A DNA stretch of 64,000 bases from Solanum dulcamara (lineage: Eukaryota; Streptophyta; Magnoliopsida; Solanales; Solanaceae). Below the pieces are notes generated by a model. It searched no databases. It was not told the DNA's origin and saw only the letters and a list, made by a program, of their open reading frames with translations. The stretch's first letter is position 1; each line of letters starts with the position of its first letter. The stretch lies in assembly GCF_947179165.1 (NCBI RefSeq), contig NC_077237.1, forward strand, positions 84,730,341-84,794,340, given 5' to 3'. Positions 34,955 to 46,414 of this stretch are shown piece by piece. A program made the translations under genes and the position numbers.

Positions 34955-37036
34955 TCAGAATTGATTGTGGCTAGAGAATGTTTGGCCAAATTTCCAACCA
35001 GATGGAACAATGTTTAAGAATGTTTTTGTGACACCATCAGTAGTAGTGACCTTAAAAGATATTGATTGTCCATCAAGATATGCATTGGATTGCCAACTTG
35101 CTCCCCAATTTCTTGACATGGTCAGCCAATTTGTGTTTGAGCCTTTGATTTGAACAGATTGAACAGATCCTGCCCCTGCTACATTGCTTACCAACACTAG
35201 TTCAAAATAGTCCCTTCCATTTATTGTGAATCTAACTCCACCATGTTTCTTGCAAGGTACCCTGCTCCACAAAGACATCAAATTTGTCAAATCAATCGTC
35301 TGATTGCTCAAGATATTATAAGGAGACAACAACCTATTCCATCAATGAATGTGACACCATTTTAACACCCTTGGAGGGTGAACAATATAACACGGAGGCC
35401 TAATATTTGATAAGTCATATGAGGATGATTCTGACTCTAATACCATGTAACAACAATTCACTCAATCAATGTGCAATATTCTATCATTGCCTTCATAACT
35501 TTAATATTAGTTGTCCGAAATCTTGATAACAAGCTTAACAACAATTCACTCAATCAATGTGGGATATTGCCACACCCCTCGGAGGGCAATCAGAGATGGA
35601 GCATGAATTTGAACTTTTTGTTTCTAGATTCTAGCACGCGACATCAATCAATTGGCGAAAATCTTGATAACTACAATTCACTAAATCAACGTGGGACATT
35701 GTAACACCCCTTATAAGGACAATATAACATGGAGGCTTAATATTAGGTAAACCAAGAAACAAGGATAACTCTGACTCTGACTCTGACTCTAACTTTGATA
35801 GTTTGATACCATATAAAGAAAATGTACCTCGAACTCACTTAATCCCAAATTTAGTTTGTTAGGTAAAAATTGTCCAAGACCGTATGAGGAGGCAACAACT
35901 CGTTCCCCACACAAACTATAGTATCAATTGCCAAGAATATTGAAGAATGACTACCTTTTGTAGAGAACAGGAACAATGCCTCCTTTGTAAATGCCAATCT
36001 TTTCCCAAGCAGGTTGAGCCATGTCAAAATGTGGACGTGGGGGGTTGCACCATCCTCCATTGTTACTAGGAAGATTATAATTTGGTGGACAAAAATTTGT
36101 AGAAGTAATTGTAACAGATACTCCCTTCTTGCACCATTGAGGATCTGCTTTATAATCACAAATGATTTTGTAGCATTGGCCACATGATCCTCCATCATTG
36201 AACAAAGCTGTGCTCAATGCCGCTGTCCTTGTACCATATCCTGTTGAATACAAATTGCCATATCCACAAGCACCCCCTGTTTTTTCGACCCCCCCCCCCC
36301 CAAAAAAAAAAAACAAAAACAAAAAAACAATCATTCGTTAATAATCAGCATTTTAGCCTGTTTGACCAAGCTTATGAGTAGGCAAAAATATTTAATTTTT
36401 GGTCAAATCTTTAGGGAAAAAAAGTGTTTTCAAATAATAGCAGAAGCTATTTTTCAGAAAAGTAATACAAAGTACAACTTGTTGCTTTAATATTGACCAA
36501 ATTGTTTTTCAAATTGATTAAAAAGTACTTCTTTTGAAAAATACTTCTGATAAAACAGTCTACTGGTAGGAAGTTTATAAATGTTGTCACTATAGAGGCA
36601 GATCCGACATGTAAGTAGTAGGTGCACTTTGACTAGAAATATGTATTATCAGACTTTTCTATAACAATTATCTTATATAAAAATATTTTATTATAACAAT
36701 CAAGTATTTCAAATCAATTTTCATGTTATATTATATTATACGTCTAATATCTAGACAAACGAAATTTTTATAGAGAAATTTAACTATACATATATATATA
36801 CAAAAATTAAATATCTAGAGATGCACACAATCTTTAAATTCTGAATACGTTTCTGTCACGGTGTCCTTACCCATTGTGCCAGAAGCATCAGCTCCACCAT
36901 AAAATGTGGCATGAGCACTTGTCCATCCAGAATCTGCTGAGAAACCATTTGCACTTAAGAAAAATGTACACAAACCAATTATATATCCCAATGCTAAATT
37001 CCCATTGTTGGCCATTATTTTCTTAGTGAATGCCAA
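34955..37036 (-). CDS. Alpha-expansin, three exons, secreted
   Basis: Exons 36871-37036, 35955-36276 and 34955-35261 (minus strand) join to 264 residues. The N-terminus is a signal peptide, then [20 protein letters not shown] and [20 protein letters not shown], the start of the double-psi barrel domain. The catalytic-like HFD motif is intact ([14 protein letters not shown]), as are the conserved Cys residues. The C-terminal domain has the wall-binding Trp residues ([22 protein letters not shown]). Expansins loosen the wall without hydrolysis during cell growth. Two in-frame ATGs exist (37036 and 37015); the first is used, and either gives a signal peptide. Intron 1 carries a C14 homopolymer followed by an A-rich run; intron 2 carries repeated LTR-like fragments. 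Confidence 0.93.
35364..35820. repeat. Repeated TRIM-like fragments in expansin intron 2
   Basis: A block beginning TAACACCCTTGGAGGGTGAA (35364) recurs as TAACACCCCTTATAAGGACA (35701), each followed by CAATATAACA-GGAGGC-TAATATT and ending in a CTAATACCAT or TTGATACCAT motif that looks like a complement of a tRNA primer site. A third, shorter copy (ATTGCCACACCCCTCGGAGG) lies at 35568. CTCTGA is also repeated in tandem near 35771-35795. This is probably a rearranged miniature LTR element. Confidence 0.5.
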
Positions 37037-37890
37037 TAGTCAATTGAAGTGGAAACAAATGAGATTTGTTGATGAAAATTGAAACTTTTATGAATTCTAC
37101 AATAGACTCACATAGCCAAGAAAAGTTATTACTAGTACTTAAATAGGTGCACTGTTTATTAAATACAACCACCCTACATGTGATCACTGCAACTAGGTTT
37201 GAAATAAAAAACTTAGACTATATATTATAAAATTGAAAACTGAAACTCATTCAATTATTCCCACGTTATATAACCTCTTAACTTGATAGGCCACATGGGA
37301 ATGCATCAAATACCCATATCAATTTGGACAATTTGTCATATTTTTCTAATGTTTTTTTTCTTGGTTCTTTTGTGAAATTATTATGTTAACACATTCAATG
37401 TTCTATTAAAATGTAGGGAATATTTTTTTTTCTGTCAATGTTGTGATGCTACCTCACATGGCTCTTGCTTCTGTCCCATCATTATGATCATCTGTAAATG
37501 CACGTGTTGACACTAGTGAGTACTCTGTCATTTATATACTTTCTAAATTTAAATTTCCAACTCTAATTATATAGGACTACAGTCATATAACAATATTTCA
37601 CTGTAGATTCATGACAATCACATATTCTCTAAAACTGTGAAATCGATTTTTTCTGTTATGTTATATTACATATATTTATTTCGTTTTAATTGGTCTATTT
37701 TCTATTTTAGTCTATTTTAAAAAACAATTTTTTGTTTTTTAATTTCAACTTTTCATATGACATGTTTAAGACCACAAGATTAAAGACATTTTGATACATT
37801 TAACATATCTTTAATAAAAGACCACAATTGATAACATAATAAAAATGATAATAATCTATGATCATGTATCAAAATTGAATATATATATAT
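37037..37890. other. Upstream region of expansin, no gene seen
   Basis: A TATA-like CTATTTAAG on the minus strand lies near 37137-37146, about 100 bases upstream of the expansin start. The rest is AT-rich with no recognised gene. Confidence 0.4.
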
Positions 37891-37891
37891 A

Positions 37892-38240
37892 CCGGATCCA
37901 AGAGGATCGATGCCCGATTCCCCGACCCATTACTCATTCCTTCTCGACTCGAGAGGACTGCAATCTCGAGAGAGGGGGCAACAATTGACCTTGGCAATAG
38001 GTAGATGGGGTGGGCTACAATGGATACAGGGAAATCAATCTTTATTCCGCACTCCTGCTCACAGGCGTGAAATATATATAAATCATGAGTTCTTTAGAGC
38101 AGGCCGACAATCCAGGCGTACGAGGACCGTCGAAGAAATGCCTCAACGCGCCGCAACCACTATTTTGACTCCTTTTTATGCAATTATGAACTCCACGGGA
38201 CTTTATCAATTCCAACGCAATTTATCCTTTTGAAGCTGAC
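37892..38240. other. Organelle-like DNA insert
   Basis: This roughly 350-base block is sharply different from its surroundings: balanced GC, few homopolymers, and one 107-codon plus-strand frame starting MPDSPTHYSFLLDSRGLQSR that resembles no nuclear gene. Blocks such as GGGGCAACAATTGACCTTGG and GGGTGGGCTACAATGGATAC have the look of plastid inverted-repeat or mitochondrial DNA. The borders are abrupt. The organelle origin is inference from composition and style; I could not search for a match. Confidence 0.45.
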
Positions 38241-38439
38241 ATAACAAACTATGTGAGCCTCCCAACGAAGCCAACGTAAATCCGATCTATAAAATTCCCT
38301 TTTTACTCAATTTAGATATGCTCACTCCAAACTCCAACGATTCCTCATCGCTTCAAACTCAACAACCCCTTGATTCCTACTTAAAATCAACCAAATGTAT
38401 TAATTTGGTCTCGGTTTTTGCCGGATTGTTTTTTTTTTT

Positions 38440-38740
38440 GGTTATAACAGGATTAATATATTAATGATAAATATGCATCATTACATGGGAGTGGCGGAGC
38501 TGAAAGCACCTGTCACCACGGGAGTTAGGGTAGGGGATATACAAAAATTAGTACTTTTACAACTATTTGCATTTAGAGATACTATCCGAACAAAGAGAGT
38601 TTCTTCTTTGTCTGCTGCTAATTCCTCCGAAACAAATACAGGAGGAGCTTCCATACAAAAAAAAAGTTAGCCTGATGTAGATTTGCGCCCTCCCTTGCTA
38701 AAGCATCCGCCACTTGATTTAAGATTTGCCGGATTGTTAA
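38440..38740 (-). pseudogene. LINE RNase H-like remnant
   Basis: On the minus strand, 38730 to about 38668 translates as QILNQVADALAREGANLHQA, a motif typical of the RNase H-like domain at the end of plant LINE reverse transcriptase proteins. Stops and frame breaks follow soon after. It is a short decayed 3' fragment. Confidence 0.65.
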
Positions 38741-38759
38741 TTAAGGAGTTTTATAATTA

Positions 38760-39686
38760 CTATGTACTTTGCTGCTTATATTGGTACGTTTTCTATAAAT
38801 TCATATAGTTTTACAAGGATTTCAGTAGTCTTGCAATTGTAGTTACAATCAAAATTAGATTCTTTGGAGAACTTAGCTTCTATGTTCTATTTACTATTGT
38901 ATTCTCTTTTTCACATACAAAATTGTGTTATTTGAGTCGAGGGTTATCCGGGAACAATCTTTTTGTTAAAACACCATTGAAGATGTTCAAGCTCACTCTT
39001 CCATAGATGGAGAGTGAGCTGAAGAAGAGGCGTCTGTGAGGAGAGAAGAGTAGATAGAGAAGAGAGAGTAAGAAGAGTAAAGTTAGAAAGAGAGGGAGTT
39101 CAAAATATCAGTATATTTTTTCACTTGTATATTGTACTCAATCATGTATTTATACTTGTACATAGAGAGGTATGAATACATCTACTAACTACCTCCTAAC
39201 TAATTCCTAACAGAATACTAACTACTTTTAGTTAGTTTAACAAACTCCTAACAACCATTAGCTTGTCAAATACTCACTTTGTCAACACTTTTTATCTCCA
39301 TAAGGTAGGTTAAGGTCTGCGAACACTCTATCTTCACAATTTTCGCTTGTAGAAATACATTAGATATGCTATTGTTGATTTAATTTGGAAGAATACGAAT
39401 TGTTAGGAGGTCCAGACCATTTTGCTATGAGTGAATTTCTAATTATCCCCATTTATTCTTGCGTTTGAATAGTAAATTAGAGATATCTCAACTGATATAG
39501 TATGAAGCCTTAATTGTAATATTCTCACCGGCGAATATCATGAGACATCATTTAATCGAAATGGTCATACGTTATTATATCAAACTAAAAGAGATGAGCT
39601 TTTGTATTTTCAGTAACTCTAACAAACCACACAATCAATTCAATAAGATCAGAGCTAATTGGTATAGTTCGTGCAGGCAATTTATC

Positions 39687-39690
<4 letters not shown>
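38760..39690. other. AT-rich spacer
   Basis: No gene was seen. A purine-rich tract (GAAGAGAGAGTAAGAAGAG) lies near 39060. AAGGTAGGTTAAGGTCTGCG near 39301 resembles a SINE fragment. Confidence 0.4.
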
Positions 39691-39691
<1 letters not shown>

Positions 39692-39761
<70 letters not shown>

Positions 39762-39778
39762 TATATATATATAAATAT
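39692..39778. repeat. Long (AT)n microsatellite
   Basis: There are about 33 uninterrupted AT dinucleotides (39692-39757), followed by imperfect AT repeats to about 39778. Such tracts are unstable, and the length shown may vary between individuals or assemblies. Confidence 0.95.
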
Positions 39779-40441
39779 AAAAGAGAATTCTCAGTTCCGT
39801 GATGTGACACACCCTACAACAATGACTATTAATCCTCTTTCTCTCATTTTTTTTTGTCATTTTAACTTTCTCTTTCCATTTCTAATTCATTTGCTTAATT
39901 CTCTCCCACACATAGTCGAAAGAAACAAACCAAGAAAAAGAAGAAAAATCCATTATGGAACCCAAAAGGATTAATATAATCCAATGTATCAAGCTTTTTA
40001 GACTCCGTACGTAAGATTTTTATCCTTTTCATCTTTCTTCAAATTTTTTTTTGTTCAACAATTTTCATTTGGGTCTAGACTTATTATGAAGGAAATAAAA
40101 GAATTATTATGGTTATTGGGTTTGAAATTGTATCTAGATGTTAAGAGAAAAAGGATAAATTATTATTATGCTTCAAATTTATAGTATGATAATTTACAAT
40201 TAAGGAAGACATATTAATTGAATTTAACTCTAAAGAACGTTTGATTAATAAACATATACGATTTATTTTACGTGGTTCCTAATTTGTACTATTGTTGTAA
40301 TAATCTTGAAAATAGTATGTATGCAATCTCACTAATTAATATCTATCTTTTTATATTATTATTTTGACAAAAGAATGAACGGGTAGAGAATACGAAAAGG
40401 AAAATAAAAGAAAAAGAGAAGAAATAAAGACAAGAAATATA

Positions 40442-40620
40442 CTCCCTCCGTGTCTACTTTAATGAGACTTTTGAATTTTGTGTTTTTAAATTAAAAAAAT
40501 GTTAAATATATCAAAATGTATTTTAATCTTGGGTCTTAAATATGTCATGTGAAAAATTGAAATCAAAGAGCCAAAAAAAGAAAAACAAAAGATTCATTCT
40601 TTTTTGAGAGACGGACGGAC
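40442..40620. mobile_element. Stowaway MITE
   Basis: The left end CTCCCTCCGTGTCTACTTTA pairs with the right end GAGAGACGGACGGAC, and TA lies on each side (40440-40441 and 40621-40622). The size is 179 bases. Confidence 0.75.
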
Positions 40621-41530
40621 TAAAAAAATATAATAAATATATTAAAACGGATGAAGAAGCGATCCATTTAAGTCGATTAAAAAAAAGAGATTCAATTTTT
40701 TGATTTTGAAGGAATTTGATTTTGCTTTAATTTTCCCCCTTCTTTCTTCTTAGTTTTTTTTATAAAAACACTTCGCCTTATATTTAGATTTTAAATAAAG
40801 GGAAAATAATTAAAGCATTAGAATATAACTCTAAAGACACTAATGACAGAAAAAAAAAAGTTTGAACTTATATGCATCTCTTAAATGTACAAAAGAAAAT
40901 TTATATTTAAATTTTATTATTAATTATACATATGCACCAAAAAGATCAATCTTTTTAGATTAATTTCTTTTTTTAAAAAAATAAAATAAAATATATAGTT
41001 TCATCGATATAGAATACACAAAATATAATTTGGACTTGAAGACTAGTTGTTTTCGAACTATTTTCAATATTCTAATATTGAAAAGAAATTAACTTTTTTT
41101 ATGCCAAATTACCTAGTTCATAAGTGAGGAGCAATTTTCACTATAATAAAAAGTACACAAAAAGAGTACGTGAGCAATTTTAAAAAAAGCTCGTAAATTT
41201 TATAATCTTAAACTTATAAAGATATACGTAGGATATATCAAAATATATTCTTTAAATTTGTTTCTTAAACATGTCATCTAAAAAGATGAAATTAAAGAAT
41301 TGTCAAAAAGAAAAGAAAAAGACAATCCTTTAAAAATAAGTAATACATAATAATTTCACTTTCCAACGCGTAACTCTCGCACTAAATTAATACGTTATAA
41401 TTTATTTATTTTTATTTTTACTAATAAAAGAGAAGGAAAATACCAGAAAAGTTACTCTTAATATCAATTTTTTTTTGTCCTTGAATGTGTCTCCATCCTA
41501 TTTATATAAACGTTTACGACTCCACTCTTC

Positions 41531-41636
41531 AAAACATATGGATTAAAATGAGCCAACGATGATTTATATTTGAAAGATCAATTAATAAAAACATATGGAT
41601 AAAAAATTAGCCAAAAATGGTTCATATTTGAAGGGG
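41531..41636 (+). promoter_or_regulatory. Tandem promoter repeat upstream of the polyketide synthase
   Basis: Two copies (41531-41577 and 41588-41636) share AAAACATATGGATWAAAA, then AGCCAA-GATGRTT and CATATTTGAA-like blocks. They end just before the TATA box at about 41640. CATATG is an E-box-type motif present in both copies. A functional role is inference. Confidence 0.7.
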
Positions 41637-41639
41637 CTG

Positions 41640-41648
41640 ATATAAAAG
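41640..41648 (+). promoter_or_regulatory. TATA box of the polyketide synthase gene
   Basis: ATATAAAAGG lies about 105 bases upstream of the start codon at 41748. A second TATA-like motif (TTTATATAAACG) lies near 41500, upstream of the tandem repeat. Confidence 0.65.
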
Positions 41649-41747
41649 GCCACTTTACAACTACAAGAAATTAAAAGTGTATTCATTCTACTACTACCAG
41701 GAAAAAAAAACTAGCAAATTAAATAAAATCTTTTTTTTCCGGCGAAA

Positions 41748-44700
41748 ATGGCGGTCATCGTCGATGAGATCCGCCGTGCACAACGGTCCATGAGGCCCGC
41801 CACCGTGTTCGCCATCGGAACAGCCAATCCTTCCAATTGTTACGATCAAAGTACCTATGCTGACTATTTTTTCCGTGTCACTAATAGTGAGCATAAAATT
41901 GAGCTTAAGGAAAAGTTTAAACGCATGTGTAAGACAATTAATTACTCTTCTTTTAATTTACTCTCTCTATATATATATATTCTATTTTATTTTTTGTTAT
42001 ATATATTTGAAAATAACGTAACAATGAATTGAATACAATGTACGTACATGACAATATATCTTGTATGCTTAACATCGACTTTGGGCTTTATGAAAAATAT
42101 ATCAAAGAAGTGTACGAAACCAATATACTAAAACTAAGAACATTACACATACACTAAAAAAGTGTATAAGTGATTATTGATGAGAACAAGGCTTGAAGAT
42201 CCTGAGTTTTTGCTTTGGTTTAAGTGTTAATCTTCATTATTTATAGGCTAAAATATGAGGCACATGAACTTGTAACTTGTAGTCTCTCTTTAAAATTAGA
42301 TACTTTAGGTATATATTTTATTAAAATTGATAGAATATTATCCGTTGGCACCTATTGTTAGAAAATACTTACAATATTGATATTGGACTAGAATTATAAA
42401 GTACTAAAAGACTTATTACAAATACTGTATCGTGGTAAGGCACTGTCTTGAAAGTGATTTCGGTCCGACTCCGGTGCAAATCGTTGTAGGCGGTCGCTCT
42501 CCAAGGTTCCATACTTAACCTCAAACACGTGCACTCGTAGATGAAAGTATGGAGGTTGCCCAGAACCAAGTGTTCAAAAAATATTCTAAGAAGAAGAAAG
42601 GAGGAAGTTGATTTCTTTTCTCTTTGGTGGTTAGTGTGTCTTATGTTCACCAAAGACACTTCTTATATAGGATTGCAAGAGGAGGAGTTGCAAATAGGAG
42701 AGCTAATATTTTTTTAGAAACGGATTGTCAAGGTTAATTGCATTAAAGGTCAGTACATCACTTTTACAGAAACCCCTCTGTTTGGAATGTATGAGTCCAC
42801 TGTCGCTTAGGGACCAGGTCCCTAAACAAAATAATCAAGAAACGAACAACTAATGCAATTAATGAACAAGACAAGATTTTACGTGGAAAGACTCCTTGCT
42901 CAAGAGAGGAAAAATCACGACCTGTCCAATATGATTTAGCCAATCATTCTTCACTAAAGATGCAAGAGCAAAGTGATCTATTACAACCTATTGTAACTAG
43001 ATACTAACCCTCTTCACTCCTCGGCTTGCAATACCTTTATTACAAAACTTTGAGCCTAAAAAATATCTCTATTGCCCACTACCCCAACTCACTCTAGTTG
43101 ACGTATACTTTCAACACTCCGATCAAGGCTAATTCTAGCAATGACTCAGAAATTAAGCAATAAGACTATTGCCCACTACACAACCACCCCTAGGTTAATG
43201 TAGACTTTTCTAACCACTTCAAAGCTAACTCTAGCAAAGAAATCACAATGACACAATACAAAGAGAAATAATCAATATTCATTTATATGATAAGAACTGA
43301 TTTTACAATATTTAGCACGCAAGACTCAACATGACAACAAAACAACAACCTAAAAAACTATTCTTCAATAGCAGCTCGATCAGGTCCCTTGCTGTCTTGA
43401 GGAAGTTTTTCTTTCTTTTGAGTACACACATCTTTTTCTTTTTTTCTTGTAAATGTGATGTGTAGAACTAAGTTGTTTCATGTTCTAAAGATAGTATTTA
43501 GCATATGGACGAAACAACCTAGTATCTTTTGATTGGCTAGACGTCTCTATCCTTCAGTTGCTGCCCACCAACCACAGCAGGTGGTGGCAACTTTTACAGT
43601 TGGTCTCCATTTGATATGTGATGCACATCATTCATGGGACCAGGTCCGTCGATCAGGTCCCATGATTTGTCGATACACAAAATATGAATGTGCACCTCTG
43701 CTGCAGTGTCCACCAACCTTTGCAGCTTTTGCAGCCTTACAATTGTACTCCACTTTGTTTGTGACTCGCCTTGTTCATGGAAGAGGTCCATTTACCTGAT
43801 CCCATGATTTGTTAATACATCAAAACCTGAATATAACACCCTCTTTTTTTATTTGTTTTTGAAACAAATATATCTTCTCCTTTGAAACGTATTTGATCTA
43901 TATGATCTTTGCATTACATTTAATAACAAATTGTCGAATTAAATTGACACCTATACTAACAAAAGGTTAAATGGTGCACTGGGTTAAATGTTTGAGTTTT
44001 TTTTAGTAGTGCACTCATATTCGCTAGAAATGGTAGATGTGTCTCTTCACTTGTTGGATCCATATATGTACGTATGCATGTCGCCTAGCTATGTGATCTA
44101 TCTATATACATATATATATATATGTATGTATATATTTAATAGAACCTTGCAACTCAGAGTCAAACTCTAATTATGTTTTAGTTAACTTAATGTTGGTTTA
44201 CATTTTTTCATATGCTGTAGGTGATGGGTCAATGATTAAAAAGAGGCACTTTCATTCAACAGAGGAAATCTTTTTAAAAAATCCAAGTATTTGTGAATAC
44301 AAAGCTCCTTCCTTTAATGTTAGACAAAGAATTCTAAATGTTGAAGTGCCAAAACTTGGGAAGGAGGCAGCCGAAAAGGCCATCAATGAATGGGGCCAGT
44401 CCAAGTCGAAAATTACTCATTTGGTATTTTGCACCACTAGTGGTGTGGATATACCTTGGGCCGACTACCAACTCACTAAGCTTCTTGGACTTGACCCATC
44501 AGTCAAGCGATTCATGATGTACCAACAAGGTTGTTTTGGTGGTGGCACTACTCTGCGATTAGCCAAGGACTTAGCTGAGAATAACAAAGGTGCTCGGGTT
44601 CTTGTTGTGTGCTCAGAATTAACCAATTTGATCAGCTTTCATGCCCCAAATGAAACAGAGCCTGAAGTTTTGGTTGGGCAAGCACTCTTTAGTGATGGAG

Positions 44701-45215
44701 CATCTGCTGTCATTGTTGGTTCAGATCCAATCATAAATGTGGAAAAGCCTTTGTTTGAGCTTATATTCGCAACTCAAACTCTTCTCCCAGATAGTGGACA
44801 TGCACTTACTGGTGACCTCAATGAGGCTGGGCTAATAGTCAAAATACATAAGGATACTCCAATGCTAATCTCAAAAAACATTGAAAGAATCTTAGTGGAA
44901 GCATTCGAGCCTCTTGGCATTTCTAATTGGAACTCCATCTTTTGGGTATCTCATGCAGGTGGACGTGCAATTTTAGATCAAATTGAATTAAAGTTGGGCC
45001 TAAAACCTGAAAAACTAAAGGCTACAAGAAATGTCATGCGCGACTATGGGAACATGGGCAGTGCCACTGTACTGTTTGTTTTGAACGAGATGAGGAATTT
45101 CTCTACTAGGGAAGGATTGGATACTACCGGTGAAGGCCTTGATTGGGGCGTGCTTTTTGGTTTTGGGCCTGGGCTAACTATTGAGGCAGTTGTCCTTCAC
45201 AGTGTTTCTGTTTAG
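41748..45215 (+). CDS. Chalcone-synthase-like type III polyketide synthase, divergent
   Basis: Exons 41748-41928 and 44221-45215 give 391 residues, the usual family length. The single intron splits a Cys codon ([11 protein letters not shown]), the hallmark chalcone synthase position. The catalytic triad is intact: Cys in [10 protein letters not shown], His in [11 protein letters not shown], Asn in [10 protein letters not shown]. The GFGPG loop near the end is present. Using alfalfa CHS numbering from memory of the family, Thr197 is Ile (SELTNLISF), the gatekeeper Phe265 is Val (AGLIVKIHK), Ser338 is Gly (NMGSA) and the CoA-contacting Lys62 is Gly. The Pro residues after the catalytic His are replaced by Ala and Arg. 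Such positions shape starter choice and chain length, so the product is probably not naringenin chalcone. It condenses malonyl-CoA units in the cytosol. The gene has a TATA box and a tandem promoter repeat. Confidence 0.9.
42170..43810. repeat. Interspersed repeats filling the polyketide synthase intron
   Basis: The intron (41929-44220, 2.3 kb) contains GC-richer blocks such as TTTCGGTCCGACTCCGGTGC (42460) and GTGGAAAGACTCCTTGCTCA (42883) that look like parts of Solanaceae repeats. GGGACCAGGTCC occurs at 42811 and again at 43637. No domain or clear ends were found, so the class is open. Confidence 0.45.
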
Positions 45216-45299
45216 GTTACCAAAATGTTTAAAATAAATAGAGGGTTGGACTTTGGAGAAATGTATCACTGTTGTCATTGTATTTATTAATAATGAACT

Positions 45300-45600
45300 A
45301 TCACTATATTGTTGGCGATTAAAAAATATAGTTCGTATCATTATATTTTTTATTTTAAAATAATAATTGTTGACCCAATGTGGTCACTACAAATTTGGTT
45401 TTGAAATGTTAAAGATTTCTTTTGCCATGATAATAATATTGTATGGCGACTTTGGTCACCCCTAATGACTGTACCTAAGTGGCAACACTTTTTCAAAACA
45501 CAGTGTTTGGTATTTTTCATCACGACATTAGTAATCTTCTGTGGCGAGTTCTCTGGCCACGAAAATAATTGTACTCTTTGGCGACCCATTTAACCCTCCA
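45300..45600. repeat. Possible DNA transposon subterminal repeats
   Basis: Short motifs of the type GTGGCGAC and its complement-like forms (TTGGCGATTA, ATGGCGACTTTGGTCAC, TGTGGCGAGTT, TTTGGCGACC) recur about every 50-100 bases. CACTA-like elements often carry such arrays. No ends were found. Confidence 0.3.
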
Positions 45601-45938
45601 GTCTTTAATCTTGTCTTGATCCTCTTGGGGACTTATGTGCCTAGCTAAACTTATGAAAGTATGACGTCAAATATTAGGTAAGAAAATAAAATTTAAAAAT
45701 CACAACTACATAGGATTCAGGGGAATAAGTTAACATAACACAAAGGTATATGTTATATTCAATTCGAAAGTAAGACATTAAAAGAAAAACACAAATCAAA
45801 GCTGATTCAAATTCAACTTTCACACAATTAACAAATCAAAGCATTTTAAAATTTACCAGTTCTTTTTGTAACTGAAATTCTTGACATATATAGTACTTTC
45901 AATTCTATAAACTCCAAAAAAAAAAATTGAGAATATCG

Positions 45939-46060
45939 CTGAAATACATCAGGATTCTCCAATACTAATCTTAAAAAACATTAAGAGGATCCTAGTGAAA
46001 GTATTCCAACCTTCTGGCATTTCTGACTAAAGCTCCATCTTTTGGATATCTCATGCAATT
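45939..46060 (+). pseudogene. Chalcone-synthase-like pseudogene fragment
   Basis: The block CTGAAATACATCAGGATTCT followed by CCAATACTAATC and AAAAAACATTAAGAGGATCC aligns with bases about 44840-44960 of the intact polyketide synthase. It continues to the catalytic-His region (TTTTGGATATCTCATGCA), where homology stops. Several substitutions and a stop (TGACTAAAGCTCC) break the frame. Both flanks lack homology. It is a relic of a second polyketide synthase copy. Confidence 0.8.
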
Positions 46061-46216
46061 TAAACTCAATTTAATATGGGGCGTAGGGAGTATAACTTAA
46101 ATTTAATTGTTAAATGTATTCTCTCTATTCAATAATAGTTGTCCATTAATAATTTGATACGGAGATTAAGAAACAGTAAGTGATAGGGGTAATTTTATGA
46201 AATCACCCTTATTAAT

Positions 46217-46414
46217 AGCCTGTTTGGACGGGCTTATTTTAAATACTTTTTAAGTTAAAATAGCTTTTAAGCTCTTTTATGGTATTTGGGTAAATGAAAA
46301 AAAATGTTTTTGAACACTCATTTTAAGGCAAAACAACTTTAAAAAGCTGAAAGTGAAATGCTGAGATTTCCAACTTAAAAAAAGCAGCTTCAAAAAAGCT
46401 TATCCAAACAAGCT
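46217..46414. mobile_element. TIR MITE (CTGTTTGG family)
   Basis: AGCCTGTTTGGACGGGCTT on the left and AAGCTTATCCAAACAAGCT on the right are inverted complements with few mismatches. The 198-base interior carries AAAAGC/GCTTTT inverted motifs. The target duplication was not clear. Confidence 0.75.

Larger units (their letters stand above)
39780..41640. other. AT-rich region upstream of the polyketide synthase
   Basis: Apart from the Stowaway MITE at 40442-40620 and the promoter repeats near 41530-41636, no feature was recognised. Confidence 0.4.

Noticed and set aside
39540..39860. Frames rich in alternating Ile and Tyr
   Set aside because: They are translations of the AT microsatellite.
42369..42659. 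96-codon minus-strand frame in the polyketide synthase intron
   Set aside because: It lies in interspersed repeat sequence and has no domain likeness.
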